From: Smallanthus sonchifolius | Taxonomy: Eukaryota; Streptophyta; Magnoliopsida; Asterales; Asteraceae | Assembly: GCA_023525975.1 (NCBI GenBank) | Contig: CM042038.1 | Location: 7,689,272-7,753,271, forward strand | DNA: 64,000 nt | Reading direction: 5' to 3' | Shown here: one piece after another, positions 11,701-23,218 of the stretch | Position numbering within the stretch: the stretch's first letter is position 1 | Layout: the number at the start of each line of letters is the position of its first letter | Translations under genes and position numbers: made by a program | The notes under the pieces: model-generated | Database searches by the model: none | The model's input: the letters and a program-made list of their open reading frames with translations, nothing else | Told to the model about the DNA's origin: nothing

Positions 11701-12421
11701 TCAATGCGTGGATAATGTTAAACAGTTGTCGTGGGAATGGAAGTCTGTTCCATCTACTCACCAACAGGTTGTGGAGCTGTTTGATCTTCTAAACAATATT
11801 CATAATCTTGAATGGCGAGGAGGAGTAGATTGCTGGAAATGGACCGAGGATAAGGACGGGCAATTCACAGTCGCTTCGGCAAAAAGACTTATGTCAAGCA
11901 ACTCCTTGGGGGACGGTAGTCTTGGGATTAGATGGAAAGGTTGGGTGCCGCTGAAGTGTAAAATTCTGGTTTGGAGGGTCACTCGGAACCGTATTCCCAC
12001 CATCGCTGAACTCATCAAACGGGGAGTTAGTATTCAACACACCGGTTGCAGCCTTTGTCAAGATGATATGGAGACAACTTTACACTTATTTACCGGGTGT
12101 ATTTATTCGCATGAAGTATGGTTTCGTATTGAAGATTGGTGCAAGCTAAGTCACAATTTCATGTTTGATATTCCGGATCTTTTTCAAATGTCGGAGTCTC
12201 AATCGCTTTCTAAGGAGTCGAAGTACATCTTAAGAGGCATTGTTTATACTACCATTTGGATGCTTTGGAATGAAAGAAATGAACGTGTTTTCAACGACAA
12301 GAAGCGGAAGCCTATTCAAATCGTGGAGAACATCAAAGCTACGGCCTACTTTTGGATTCGTAATAGGTCTAGATGGAAATCTATTGATTGGAAAACTTGG
12401 TGTAATTTTCCTTTGGATTGA
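8765..12421 (+). pseudogene. LINE ORF2: AP-like endonuclease, reverse transcriptase, zf-RVT
   Basis: One continuous frame of 1219 codons interrupted only by a TAG at 9125-9127 (codon 121). Endonuclease residues are present on both sides of the stop: QET, FGDFNAV, SRIDRFLV and LSDHSPLV. The reverse transcriptase shows IDFEKAYD, GLRQGDPLSP and YADD (about codon 687). A C-terminal zf-RVT region has VPLKCKILVWR and a CSLC...H...C pattern. No RNase H is seen. The sole nonsense codon lies within the endonuclease, so target-primed integration would fail unless the stop is read through. Confidence 0.9.
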
Positions 12422-12509
12422 TGTAATTTTGGTGTTTTTGCTCGTTTTGTCTTTACTTTGAGGACTCTCGAGTTTGTGTTTATGAAGTTCTCCTTTCAAA
12501 AAAAAAAAA

Positions 12510-13344
12510 ATGTATTTGTAATATTATATGTATTACTACTATTAAAACTGAAGGGTCGGTTTGCACAACAAACTTTTGTTATTTTGTAAAGTGACTGCTA
12601 AGTTTTGTTTTTTTAGATTGGCCACCAATGTTTTAAGATTTTGTAGATTGGCCAACAAACTTTTACATATTTTTCATTTTCCCCCTTGTACTATATATAA
12701 TATATGTTTTTAACCCGTTTAATTTTCTAATATTTTCGTTTTTAAGTAATAACTTTCGTTCGTTAAGTTTTTTAAAACGTAGTGCACGTTTGTCTTTAAT
12801 TTTTTTTTCAGCGTTCATATAATTTTTTTAAAACGTGGTCGTATTCAAAATCAAGTTTTTTTGAGACTTTAGGCTATAGCGAGTGTCGTTATCGTTACGA
12901 TATTGTGACCGGTATTGGTATTATTGGAACTTGTATCGGTATTCTTTTTTATGGTTTTCGACGAGCCCAGTCGATAACGACCAAACATTTTATTGTGACC
13001 GGTATTGGCTATAGCGAGTGTCATTATCGTTACGATAAAATTTTGGATTTGTCGTTTTGACGTGAACTTTTTTTGCGGGTGAAAACCAGTGTATAGGTTG
13101 TTGAAACCGAGCTTTACAAATTTTAACATCAGCCCCACAGCGCACTGGTTTTGATTAAAAGTAATTTTTATATAGTAAAATAAGTGTACTTTGTAAAAAA
13201 AAACGTAAGATGGATTTTTAATCATGAAATTATAGAACCCTCTTTAACTGAGAACCTTGTTAACTTTTAATAAACAAAATTTCACTGTGAGTTACTTTTT
13301 AATCTTGTAGCATGTAAATTTAAATTTTAAAGATTTAGGGGGTG
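12510..13344. repeat. Degenerate repeat sequence after the LINE
   Basis: No gene. A block GCTATAGCGAGTGTCGTTAT near 12873 recurs with one change near 13010, and ATTGTGACCGGTATTGG occurs twice, so this is a locally duplicated transposon remnant. Its style (ATTAAAACTGAAGGG, GGTATTGGTATT) resembles the region before the Helitron end at 62362. Confidence 0.4.
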
Positions 13345-13527
13345 TTGGGATTACTTTTCAAAGCTACTTTTGACTTATTTCTAAAAGTAATAATTTTTAA
13401 CTTTTGAATTTCAACTTCTTCATCTCACATTTTTCAACTTATTTTGAATTGTCCAAACAAACTTATAACTTATTACCTTATTTCAAAAGGTAATAAGTCA
13501 ATAACTTAGTTTGAAAAGTAATCCCAA
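13345..13527. mobile_element. Small MITE with matching inverted ends
   Basis: The left end TTGGGATTACTTTTCAAA and the right end TTTGAAAAGTAATCCCAA are perfect reverse complements over 18 bp. They bound a 183-bp AT-rich, non-coding segment. I could not define a convincing target-site duplication, so the superfamily is open. Confidence 0.75.
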
Positions 13528-14335
13528 AAAAGAACTGCAATGGTAACCTGAGAAATATAACAAAAACTTGGCCCCCTTGCTAATCAGAGAATCCCTAAAA
13601 GAAGCGTTCCCTTCGAATCCGACAGAACACGACGCCGCGTACGGTCATCTATGATTCCAATCCGTTATTCGTTTCGGGAAATAATACAAATGGTAATCAT
13701 ATTTCTCTGTTCATATTTGTTTGAGTGCAATGATGAAGCTATTTTCAACCAATCTGTATGTAGTATCTATAATCCAAGGGATGAACCTCGTGGGTAAATG
13801 AAATTCATTGATGTTATATGATTTCAGATGCGAAAGTATTCGAATTTAGCTGAGTCGAGTCAACTTGAGTAAATGCCCACCACCTGTTTGACAAAATGCC
13901 ACTTTCACGTAACTAGAAAAGAATGCTGTATTTATGGTGCCACATTGGATTTATGATACCCATAACATATTTGCTGTTACCCTTTGCCATACCAGAAGTT
14001 AAAACTTACAATACCTTTGTCTTGTATTTCATGTAAACTTAAGGACTTTATCTTGAAGCCATATATTTAAATGCGCATCTTTTTTGTTGTGAGTCATACT
14101 CATAGTTTCCTGCTGCCTTTCTAGCAATGTATCAGTACTACATACAAATTAACTGATGTCAATTTTAAACATAAGTCTATCTTATGATTTATGAAGATTT
14201 GCTTATTTGTGGTTTGACTGTCACTGTAACAGGTGATGTATTGAGGAAGTTCCTTTATGCTTCAGTCTTTCTATATGGAGAAGGGTCATGGCAGCATCAA
14301 AGGTGGAAACAGGGAATGCAGTTTGATGCTAAGAT

Positions 14336-16576
14336 ATGAAGAGACGTGCTATCTTTGTCCCAAAATATTGTTGTCGAATATTACATCATCATCTTCAGAT
14401 GGTTTCTGCTTTCACATGTCTGTCATTTGACTTAAGTCACTCAAAACGAAATTTCTCGTCACTTGGTTCAGCCAGTGCCAGACACTTTCCTGATTATTCC
14501 CCGAAAAAACCTACCATCAAAGATTCTGAACTTGTTTACAAAATCTGCACCACCATTAAACAACGTCGTTTTGAGCCCATAGAACGAATCCTGAAACCAT
14601 TTGAATCAAGGTTTAAACCTGACCACTTTATTTGGGTTCTCATGGACATAAAGAATGAGTACAAATTAGTTATAAATTTGTTTGACTGGTTGTGCTTACG
14701 TAGAGATCCATCACTTGAGGCTCGTTGTATTATCATTCAAATTTCTGTTGCTGCAAAGGACCCAAAAATGGCTCATGGACTTATTCATGACTTTTGGACT
14801 AAACCTAATGTAGATGCTAGTATCCCATTTGCTCTTTTCATGGAGAAGCTGATATACACTTACAAGGATTGGGGCTCTAACCCCCATGTCTTTGATATTT
14901 TCTTTGAAGTCCTTGTTGAAGTTGGAATACTTGATGGAGCCAAACACTTATTCTATAAGATGTTAAACTATGGAGTGATAATATCTGTTGATTCCTGCAA
15001 TTTATTTCTCTCAAAACTTTCGGAGAGTATTGACGGGTGTAAGACAACACCACACATCTTTAGTGAATTCTCTAAAGAGGGTGTTATCTGGAACACTGTG
15101 TCACATAATATAATAATTCACAGCCTTTGTCGAATGGGCAAAGTGAAAGAAGCTCATAACTTACTCATCCAAATGGAGTTACGAGGCTGCATGTCTGATG
15201 CTGTTAGTTATAGCACTATCATAAATGGCTATTGTCAGATTGGAGGCTATAATGTAGTTCAGAGACTTATTGAAGAAATGCAAATGAAAGGATTGAAGCC
15301 AAACATGTTTACTCTTAACAGTACGGTTTTCCTATTGTGTAAGATTGGAAAAGTAGTGGATGCAGAGAAGGTTCTCAGGGAGATGATATACCAGAAAAGA
15401 ACTCCCGATAAGGTAGTGTATACAACACTAATTGATGGTTTCTGCAAAGCAGGGAATGTCACTGCTGCATACAGACTGCTTGAGGAGATGCGTAGCAAGA
15501 ATGTTTTTCCTGACCTTGTAACGTATACTGCTCTTATATCTGGTATATGTCGAACAGGAAATATATCGGAAGCACACAATCTTTTTGTCGAAATGCGTAG
15601 TAGAAAGTTGGAACCAGATGAAGTAACTTATACGGTACTTATTGATGGTTACTGTAAGGACGGACAGATAAAAGAGGCATTTTCACTTCATAACCAGATG
15701 GTTCAGATGGGCTTCACTCCAAATATTGTCACGTATACTGCATTGGTTGATGGGTTATGCAAACAAGGGGAGATAGATACAGCAAATGAACTTCTTAGTG
15801 AAATGTGTGCAAAGGGTCTTGAATTGAATATATGCACCTATAATTCACTTGTTAATGGTCTTTGTAAATTTGGAAGTATTGTACAAGCAGTAAAGCTAGT
15901 GGAAGATATGGAGGTGGCAGGCATTTATCCTGATACATTTACATACACGACTCTAATGGACGCATATTGCAAGGCAGGAGACATAGTTAAGGCTTATGAG
16001 CTTCTTCGCCAAATGCTGAATAAGGGGCTTCAACCCACAGTTGTCACATTTAATGTTTTAATGAATGGATTTTGTATGTTAGGGATGCTAGAAGATGGTG
16101 AGAGGCTTCTTAAATGGATGCTGGAAAAAGGTATAATGCCAAATGCCACCACATATAATTCACTTATGAAGCAGTATTGTGTCCGAAATGATATGCGTGC
16201 AACAACTGAAATTTACAAGGGGATGTTAGGTGAAGGTCTTTCCCCAAATGCTAACACCTATGATATACTAATAAGAGGCCACTGCAAAGCAAGAAATATG
16301 AAAGAGGCATGGTTTTTGCACAAAGAAATGATAGAGAAGGGGTATGATCTAACGGCGAAGGCTTATAATGCTCTCATCAAGGGTTTTATTAAAAGGAAAA
16401 GATATCTGGAGGCCAAAAATATGTTTGAGGAAATGAGGAGAAAAGGTTTAGTTGCAGATGGAGAATTATACAATTTCTTTATGGATATGAACTATCATGA
16501 AGGGAACCTTGATTTGACTCTTGAGCTGTGTGATGAAGCAATAGAGAAAAATATTGTGGATAAGACTGATAACTGA
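14336..16576 (+). CDS. P-class pentatricopeptide repeat protein
   Basis: A single-exon frame of 746 aa, the usual intronless form of plant PPR genes. After an N-terminal extension there are about 14 tandem 35-residue repeats from roughly residue 215 to 720, with the recurring signature VTYTALIDGLCKxGxxxxAxxLxxEM. There is no E or DYW extension, so it is a P-class protein; these bind specific organelle RNAs for stability, splicing or translation. The basic N-terminus (MKRRAIFVPKYCC) is compatible with a mitochondrial targeting peptide. The layout recalls Arabidopsis At1g05670, but that is from memory. A 5' UTR intron with acceptor CTGTAACAG near 14232 is possible. Nothing looks broken. Confidence 0.93.
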   Translation: MKRRAIFVPKYCCRILHHHLQMVSAFTCLSFDLSHSKRNFSSLGSASARHFPDYSPKKPTIKDSELVYKICTTIKQRRFEPIERILKPFESRFKPDHFIWVLMDIKNEYKLVINLFDWLCLRRDPSLEARCIIIQISVAAKDPKMAHGLIHDFWTKPNVDASIPFALFMEKLIYTYKDWGSNPHVFDIFFEVLVEVGILDGAKHLFYKMLNYGVIISVDSCNLFLSKLSESIDGCKTTPHIFSEFSKEGVIWNTVSHNIIIHSLCRMGKVKEAHNLLIQMELRGCMSDAVSYSTIINGYCQIGGYNVVQRLIEEMQMKGLKPNMFTLNSTVFLLCKIGKVVDAEKVLREMIYQKRTPDKVVYTTLIDGFCKAGNVTAAYRLLEEMRSKNVFPDLVTYTALISGICRTGNISEAHNLFVEMRSRKLEPDEVTYTVLIDGYCKDGQIKEAFSLHNQMVQMGFTPNIVTYTALVDGLCKQGEIDTANELLSEMCAKGLELNICTYNSLVNGLCKFGSIVQAVKLVEDMEVAGIYPDTFTYTTLMDAYCKAGDIVKAYELLRQMLNKGLQPTVVTFNVLMNGFCMLGMLEDGERLLKWMLEKGIMPNATTYNSLMKQYCVRNDMRATTEIYKGMLGEGLSPNANTYDILIRGHCKARNMKEAWFLHKEMIEKGYDLTAKAYNALIKGFIKRKRYLEAKNMFEEMRRKGLVADGELYNFFMDMNYHEGNLDLTLELCDEAIEKNIVDKTDN

Positions 16577-17770
16577 TGTGGTTCCGACATTCCTGATAAT
16601 TAGTTTCGTGTTGCAGGGTCAGAAGTAAAAAATGTTGTCTTAAAGTGAATCCCATTCATAAAGGTATACAATTTTGGTATATTATACTGTTTATGTGTAT
16701 GATCTTACCAAGTATAATTTAGTGGTACTCATTTGTTTGGGTGCCTACTTGTTTGCTTCTATAAACAAAAACAACTATAATATTCTTTGACAAACTAATC
16801 AATATCCTTAGGATTATTAATAAAATTATTTGTTATGGCACATACCGTTTGAATCTAGGTATCGTACTCAACTAAGACACAATTGAATTGATTGTTGATC
16901 TTAATTCAAGTTTTCTGTATTTGTCTTTGTTCGTTCATTGACAGAAATTGTCCCTTCTCATAGTGGTAAGTGTTTGTGGTCTAAATTGCTTAGTTTGAGC
17001 TTAAGTTGCACTGTTGCAGTTCAGTAGTCTGTTGCCTTGTTTCTCCTAACATAAGGCGCACACAAAATTTTTTTTTTACTATGCCGTTGTGTATGTTTAT
17101 CTTGAGGTTTTTCTTTGCCCGTAAGCTAAAAATTTCTCTTGGATTGATATTTTAATATCGAGTTTGTCACTGTGTGCATGGCATATTAATATGAAAATTA
17201 TGTACAGTGTTGGCCAATGTTCTACTTCTCTGTTCACACCAACTCAATTTCAGTGTGAAAAACCATACTTAGTGTACTTGAAGTGAATTAGTTAATTTAC
17301 ATGCGTTATTTCTTTTATAGGGTAATTAGTGTTCTTGAAATTAAAATCTTGTTGTCTTCCCAACGCAAAATCTGAAGTGATATTCCAGGGTGTTGAAAAA
17401 AGAGTGTCATGTTAAGTCGTAGCTCTAATTTCGATATCTTTCTTGTTAAGGATATGGCTTATTTGTTTTATACAGTATTTTATTGCTTTTTACTAACATG
17501 TGCACCAACCATTAATCTCTCTGCTGGATAAATGGTAAAGTTTTTGACATTTTTTCCAAGGGTGGATCATCTTTCAACATAATATAGAGGTTTTGAACTT
17601 GAATTATACATTTGTTAACTTCCTAATGCTAACAACCATATTTCATTGTACTTGAACTATATTCTCATAGGAATTGGATACCATATTTCACTGTTCTCGT
17701 TCAAAGCTTTGGTGCATTGAGGCTTAACTGTCTTTCTTGTTATCTTCTCCAAATGAGTATATGCAACCTT
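16577..17770. other. PPR gene 3' flank, no gene seen
   Basis: AT-rich, with no supported reading frame and no clear transposon ends. It may include 3' UTR and decayed introns of the remnant that follows. Confidence 0.3.
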
Positions 17771-17775
17771 GGCAG

Positions 17776-18336
17776 TCAAGTTAGTGTTTGGTACAAAGTT
17801 ACACCCTAATGGAGAATTATGGGCACAACCGAAAGGGATAGAAGTTGTGGTAAATTTCCCGCCATTTGTTGGAGTTTCAGCAGCTGCCCATAAAGCAGTG
17901 GTTTACAGATCTTCAAACAGGTAACTAAGCATCCCTTTATAGTTATAATCTTGTATGCTTTCCTAGTATAAATAAGAAGTTGAGTTTTAAGAAGCTAGTG
18001 CAGATTATGATGTAAATAAAAAAAGGTAGAATAATATGTTGATATATTTTACCTTCCATACATGCATGACTTTTTGTTTACATTAGTTTTTCCTCCCTAT
18101 TTTTAGTACTTTGCAGGATCTGATGCTGTCCCATTAACAGTGCATTCTGCCACAACATTATGATACCGGCATGGGTTCTCTGCTCCTATTTTTGAAGGGT
18201 CACAACCGACATCTGAGTTGCAACCACACCTTCCTGAACGTGTGGCGGATGTTTCTTTGTCACGATTCAATGAAGCAAAAAAAATTTGTTTTCGGTACAC
18301 TTTGGATGAAATGCTATCCCCATCAATCCAAACATG
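17776..18336 (+). pseudogene. Exon-like remnants of an unrecognised gene
   Basis: Two stretches look like former exons. 17776-17920 is open, follows TTGGCAG and ends at a good donor (AACAG|GTAACT); it reads VVVNFPPFVGVSAAAHKAVV. 18117-18336 follows TTTGCAG and ends before GTATCA; it reads LPERVADVSLSRFNEAKK but has an in-frame TGA near its start. Their phases do not join cleanly. I do not recognise the parent gene. The remnants may be a decayed gene or fragments carried by a transposon. Confidence 0.3.
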
Positions 18337-19964
18337 GTATCAAATTTTAATTTTCTGTTAAATCTCATAAGGGTTAGATTCATCTAGTTTAATGTATAAT
18401 CAAACGTTGTGAACAGGGTTTTGTGGCAAATCGCTTCCTAACATACAATGAAATAAGGTTTGCATATCTAAAATGAAAAACCTTGGCAACCATGAAACAA
18501 ACAGATTAGGATTAATCCTTTCCAAATTGTTATGCTTTATTCTCCCAAAGAATTGTAGATGTCGGTAGCCCAAAATAACTTCCACCGTCCGGTCCCATGT
18601 TGAAATATATTGCACCGAGATATTTACCTTATCTGCTAGCAGTTGCCGTCTTCGATTTCTTATCTTTTTCTTCTTCCGGCTTGAGGAGGCAGTAGTAAAG
18701 GGGCTGCTCCCCTTTCTCAAGAACGACTGTTAAAATGGCCTTCTCTTTCTCGAAGCTCTGATACCAATTCAAGTCCTGAATCGGTTAACGCAAAAACACG
18801 TTAATTTGACTAACTCTCAAACTTGTTCATTGATCTTGCGTCCCAAAAACTCACCTGAGGAGGTTAGCTTGAGGTAGCATCAGTCAAAGGAAGGAGATCT
18901 CGTCCGGATCAGCCTTTCCACCGTATGAGACCAGATCCTTGTCTTCTCAAGCCCGATCGAACCTGCAGCCACATGTAACTCTAGTTAGAGGACCCCAGGG
19001 GGATCTCCCCGAGGGCCCTCCGACGCTCAAGTCAGCCTTTTCATCATCCATGATCCTTGTTTAAGTGTATATTCGTATGTATAAGTAAAGAGAGGGAGAT
19101 AGTGAGCAAAAGGGGGAATATGAACATGCCTCTTTGTAAGGGTGAAGGACTTGCTTCTGATGGAAGGGGGACCTCTCAATATATAAGGGTCTGTAGTCTG
19201 GTTAGCCCTAATGGGCCTTTTCCATATTGAGCCCCAAGATGGGCTTATCTGAACTGGGCTTACTTCTGTGTCTTGGGCCTCACAACTAGGGCAAGTGGTC
19301 TGGGACAGTATGTACCTCTTCAAGTCCCCCTAGTCCATTGTGTTTATCATCTATGAGAAGGATAGTGGACTCCAATGATCCTTACCATCGTCTCTACTGC
19401 TTAGGACCGGGGGTACTCCCTTAAGTCCCCTTAGTCCGTTGATACGTAGTGTCACCATGTTAGGATGGGTTTGTATAATATTTCGGCGTCGAGTGTCATT
19501 TGACCTTCATAGTTACGCTTCATTGCTTTATTATGTTTCTAATACCCCCAAATATCTTTTTCTTCTAATTCTTCTACAATAACCCCTTTATACAACTTTT
19601 GACCCGAAGGTGAATGATGTCACTTTGTCAAGGACTTGTTTCTTAGTACTTTCCTTTCGTCGAGGAGAATGTGAGACATTTAGACGAAGGTTAATCGGCA
19701 TTTTCAATTTAGAGTAATGGAGCGTCTTGAACGTGAATAAATCTATCGGTAAACTACCGACCTTGGTGGTAATGAGATTATACTATGCTAGTCTCCCAGT
19801 TGAGCTTGTAAAAGATGTGGGAACCTTCAGGAAGGAGGGTTTCTTCCTACTTTAAGAGAGAAATAAATAAATCTAAAGGTCTTCTAGTGAACATTTTCTT
19901 CCTTTGGCAAGACATTAGTAAATTGAGACTTTTTATCTTCTCGGGAGAATAACAATCGAGGCCC

Positions 19965-20305
19965 TTCCTTTAGGGACATTCTTCATAGCATAATAATAAT
20001 CGAGGCCCTTACGGCTATAATAATAATCGAGGTGCTTCCGGAGGATCATGCTTCACTGAATAATAACCGAGACCCTTAAAGAAGGTTGTGCTTCATAGTA
20101 TAAAAATAATAATCGAGGCCTCTGGATTAGGCCTATGCTTCATAACACAATGATAATAATAATAATAATAATCGAGGCCCTTGGAGAAGGCCTATGCTTC
20201 ATAGCATAATGATAATAATAATAATCGAGGCCCTTGGAAAAGGCCTATGCTTCATAGCACATTGATAATAATCGTGGCCCCTGTACAATAATATTCGAGG
20301 CCGTT
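19965..20305. repeat. Tandem repeat: ATAATAATCGAGGCCCTT units
   Basis: About six degenerate units of roughly 55-70 bp. Each carries ATAATAATCGAGGCC, then an AAGGCCTATGCTTCATAGCA-type block. ATA trinucleotide runs inside the units vary in length, so slippage adds to the size differences. Confidence 0.85.
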
Positions 20306-20480
20306 TTTATCGTTCACTTTTCATCTCTTATCATACTTTTAATCTTTTATCATCCTTTTCCTTTCATTTTCTTATCACCCTTTTCCTTTTCATATCTTAT
20401 CATCATTCTCCTTTTATTTTCTTATCACCCTTTTCCTTTTCATTTTCTCATAAGGACTTTTCATGCTCTTTTATCGGGAG
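20306..20480. repeat. Pyrimidine-rich tandem repeat
   Basis: A CT-rich tract with four or so imperfect copies of TTTTCTTATCACCCTTTTCC. It directly follows the GAGGCCCTT array inside the LTR-like region. Confidence 0.75.
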
Positions 20481-21750
20481 GTCCTCCGCGAGAGAGGAGT
20501 TCTCCGTTTCAAACAAAGAGCATTATGTCTAGTTACCTAATATGGCAATTGGGGTCCTTTAACCGGAAGAGGAACATTTAACCTCTTATGCTCTTTACTA
20601 GAAAGAGATTTTCTTTTCATTCTTTTCCTTTTCACTTGTCCCCGTTTTTCGTGAGGAGATTCGCTTCAGTCGGATGTTCCCTTGGAGGTCCCCAGGCGGG
20701 GGCCTCCTTCCTTTTTTTTTCCTAATGAGTGAGTTGTTTATATTTGGTCCTTTTACAAAATGACCTTTCCTTTTTATTACATAGGACCCTTTTCATCATA
20801 GGCTGGAGGTCCTTAGCCAGGTGCCTCTTTGCCCTTCACAAGGTGGGATATATCATCATCGGGAGATTTATGAGGCTCTTACGAGAGACGCTTGCACAAC
20901 TTTGTATAAAGTCTTTGTGCTTGATAACATCTTGTCGAAGACGAGACTGACGCTTCGTAATAAATTGTCACGAACTTTAATCTTTGGTGAGTAATTTTCT
21001 TCTTTCTTGGGGGAGGGGTTGTTTGGTAGTAATACCCCATGTTAGCCTCCCAGTTTAATGTTGCTAAACCATTTTAGCGATATTTAACTTGCACCAGTCG
21101 CCAATTTAAATAAGACAGAGTCGTGTGAAGATAAGTAACTGAGTGTCTTCTATGCTTTTAGTGAAGTCCGAACCTTATATCATGGAGGGTGTTCGATCGT
21201 AGCCAGAGCCACATGTTGCTTTCTAACGTTCTTGATGTGCCACAGTCTCCCTGCCTTTGATGAACAGACTTCTTTCTCGGGGGTTTGCAAGTAGTGGTAT
21301 TATACCACATTTCCCCCCAGTTCAGTGCTACGAAGCTATCAAGAAATCTATTCTCTAAAACTTGATTACAATTGTAAACCCTGACTCGATTTATATATAT
21401 ATGCTTACCTAGGCTCGTCAGACTATAATATGAATTGCTAAACAATATTAAATTATAAACAACCTAAACCTAATTGAATAAGATACTAGATTAATTGATT
21501 TGCACTAATTAACCACAATGGTGTTTAGGACTTTAACTAACCATGTTTCATTGCTTCACAAGTTAGGCCTGGTTATGAAGCTAGCATACTTGCGCCGCAA
21601 GCTGGGCCTGATTATGGGCTGCTTTCTTGACTCTCAAGGCCCACAAAGTGATACTTGCGGCTGGCTCGACCAGTTTCTATGTTGAAAAGTAGTTATGGAA
21701 TTATTTTAGATCGTTCAAAATCATTATTGATCAACTTTAACCATGTCATT

Positions 21751-22935
21751 ATTTTAGGTCAATTCTAAGGTTAAAATTATTACTTTTAACAAAACAAAAG
21801 AAAACACAATTCTTACATTTCCAATGATGGTTATAAGTTGTAACATAATTTCACATATACTTTTATCCTATGTCAAATTGGTTAAATATCACTAAGAACC
21901 TATGCATATGAACAACACTTAGTTTTGTTATTAAATCTAACTCATTCAACATCTATACTATATAATACATAAAGGTTTTTTAGTGCCACGTGTCGTCTCC
22001 ATATTCATTCTCATCATTTTTTTCCGTCTCTCTCTCTTATTTAATACACTTCTATCTTTTAATAATAATATATATTTAAGAAAATACTAATTATACTAAT
22101 AAAACATATTTATTTTAAACTAACCCTTATTATAAGAAACTTTAGAATTTAATTATGTAACTTTTAGTGTGAATTTCTAGTTTATTAATTAATAATAACA
22201 TATCCCTTACATGTTCTTCTTTCAATAACCGAAATACCTATATAACTATAAGTTTAAAAAAAAAACCCAACATAAATGTTAATAGTAATGACATAGTATC
22301 TTCCTAGTAAATTACAATTGATGATCACGCGCATTCTCGAAGGGTTAAAGTCAACTTCAAAGTCGTGCTAACTTGTTGTATCTTTTGAGGTTTATTCAAA
22401 GGAGGCCCCCACCTTTTTCTTAATTACGCGTTTAATAATTCTTTTAGTTAATTACGGTTTTCATCAAGATGATTTAATCAAATTCACGCTTTTCGTCCCT
22501 ATGTTTTTTCTTCTTGCATAAGACACACTATTATTTTATTTATTTTTTCTCTCTTTTTCTAACACCGTCTATTGACTGTGTTCTGTTACTTTTTCATGAA
22601 TGAAAAATAAAAAAATGTATTAAGAGACCCACTTGACATGAAAAAAAAACTAATCTAACACCCTCCTCTTATCTTCTCGTTTCTTCTTCGTTTTTCCGGT
22701 GACCAATAATTTGGTGAATTTCCGACGACCCAAAAATCTCAAGAATAAATCATCAATTCGCAACTGAAAAATCAAAACGAAAGAAGATAATTCATACCCG
22801 GTGAACAAGAACAACATCAGGGTTGTATCTCTTTGCCATTAAACAAGAACGAAGCTTCGTTTAGTGTTCACTCGATTCCACAGTTGCCACCATTGATATG
22901 AAGCTTCGTGAATTGGTATAATCTTCTCCAAAATT
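21751..22935. repeat. AT-rich intergenic DNA with a Helitron-like 5' end
   Basis: No gene. At 21952 a sequence TCTATACTATATAATACA preceded by A matches the usual 5' end style of plant Helitrons and carries a G-box (CACGTGTC, 21987-21994) 35 bp in. No matching 3' hairpin plus CTAG was found, so the element is truncated or decayed. Confidence 0.4.
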
Positions 22936-23218
22936 TGTAACACCTTAGACAAATCCCACATCGGCCTTGCACAACAGAGATCTTTGGTTCATAAGTAAAG
23001 GTCCTACCTCTTACATCAACAACGCGTTTTGGGGCTTAATGTAGTGGATGAGAGAAGAACTCCACAGTTAAGTGTGATCGGATGAGAGTAATCCAGGGAT
23101 GGGTGACCCCTGAGAAGTTTTCACCCGGGTAACCAAAAACAAATCCGTGAGCTCTTAGGGGGCAAAACGGACAATATTATTGGTACGAGAGGCTGAATGT
23201 TACAAATGGTATCAGAGC
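22936..23218 (+). mobile_element. Cassandra-like TRIM: LTR with 5S rRNA-derived core plus primer-binding site
   Basis: An LTR of about 269 bp runs from TGTAACACC at 22936 to GAATGTTACA at 23204. Two bases later comes the primer-binding site TGGTATCAGAGC (23207-23218). Inside, 23058-23130 resembles the second half of plant 5S rRNA, with CAGTTAAGTGTG (box A-like) and GGGATGGGTGACC (box C-like). LTRs carrying 5S promoters define Cassandra TRIM elements. A second LTR and polypurine tract were not found to the right, so this copy is incomplete. Confidence 0.8.

Larger units (their letters stand above)
6892..12509 (+). mobile_element. L1-type LINE (non-LTR retrotransposon), nearly complete
   Basis: A rightward element with an RRM-bearing ORF1, an endonuclease/reverse-transcriptase ORF2, a short 3' UTR and a terminal A-run at 12498-12509. 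This architecture is typical of plant L1-clade LINEs. Visible damage is limited to one frameshift in ORF1 and one nonsense codon in ORF2. The start is given at the first ATG of ORF1; the true 5' end lies further left. Confidence 0.9.
18757..21750 (-). mobile_element. LTR-retrotransposon-like DNA with internal tandem repeats
   Basis: GCTCTGATACCA at 18757-18768 is a minus-strand primer-binding-site-like sequence. To its right lies nearly 3 kb of non-coding DNA of LTR character, with repeated phrases such as AAGTCCCCCTAGTCC/AAGTCCCCTTAGTCC and three spaced copies of a CTCCCAGTT-like block. I could not find clean TG...CA ends or a partner LTR, so the element type and exact limits are uncertain. 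No gag or pol domain is readable next to it. Confidence 0.45.

Noticed and set aside
18400..18720. Minus-strand 106-aa ORF next to the primer-binding-site-like sequence as gag
   Set aside because: No gag motif or zinc knuckle; basic low-complexity start only.
19965..20305. CRISPR-like array
   Set aside because: Repeats are degenerate, spacing is irregular with ATA slippage, spacers are not unique, and the genome is eukaryotic.
23058..23130. A 5S rRNA gene
   Set aside because: Only the second half of 5S is recognisable, and it sits inside a TG...CA LTR with a primer-binding site, so it is called as Cassandra-like.
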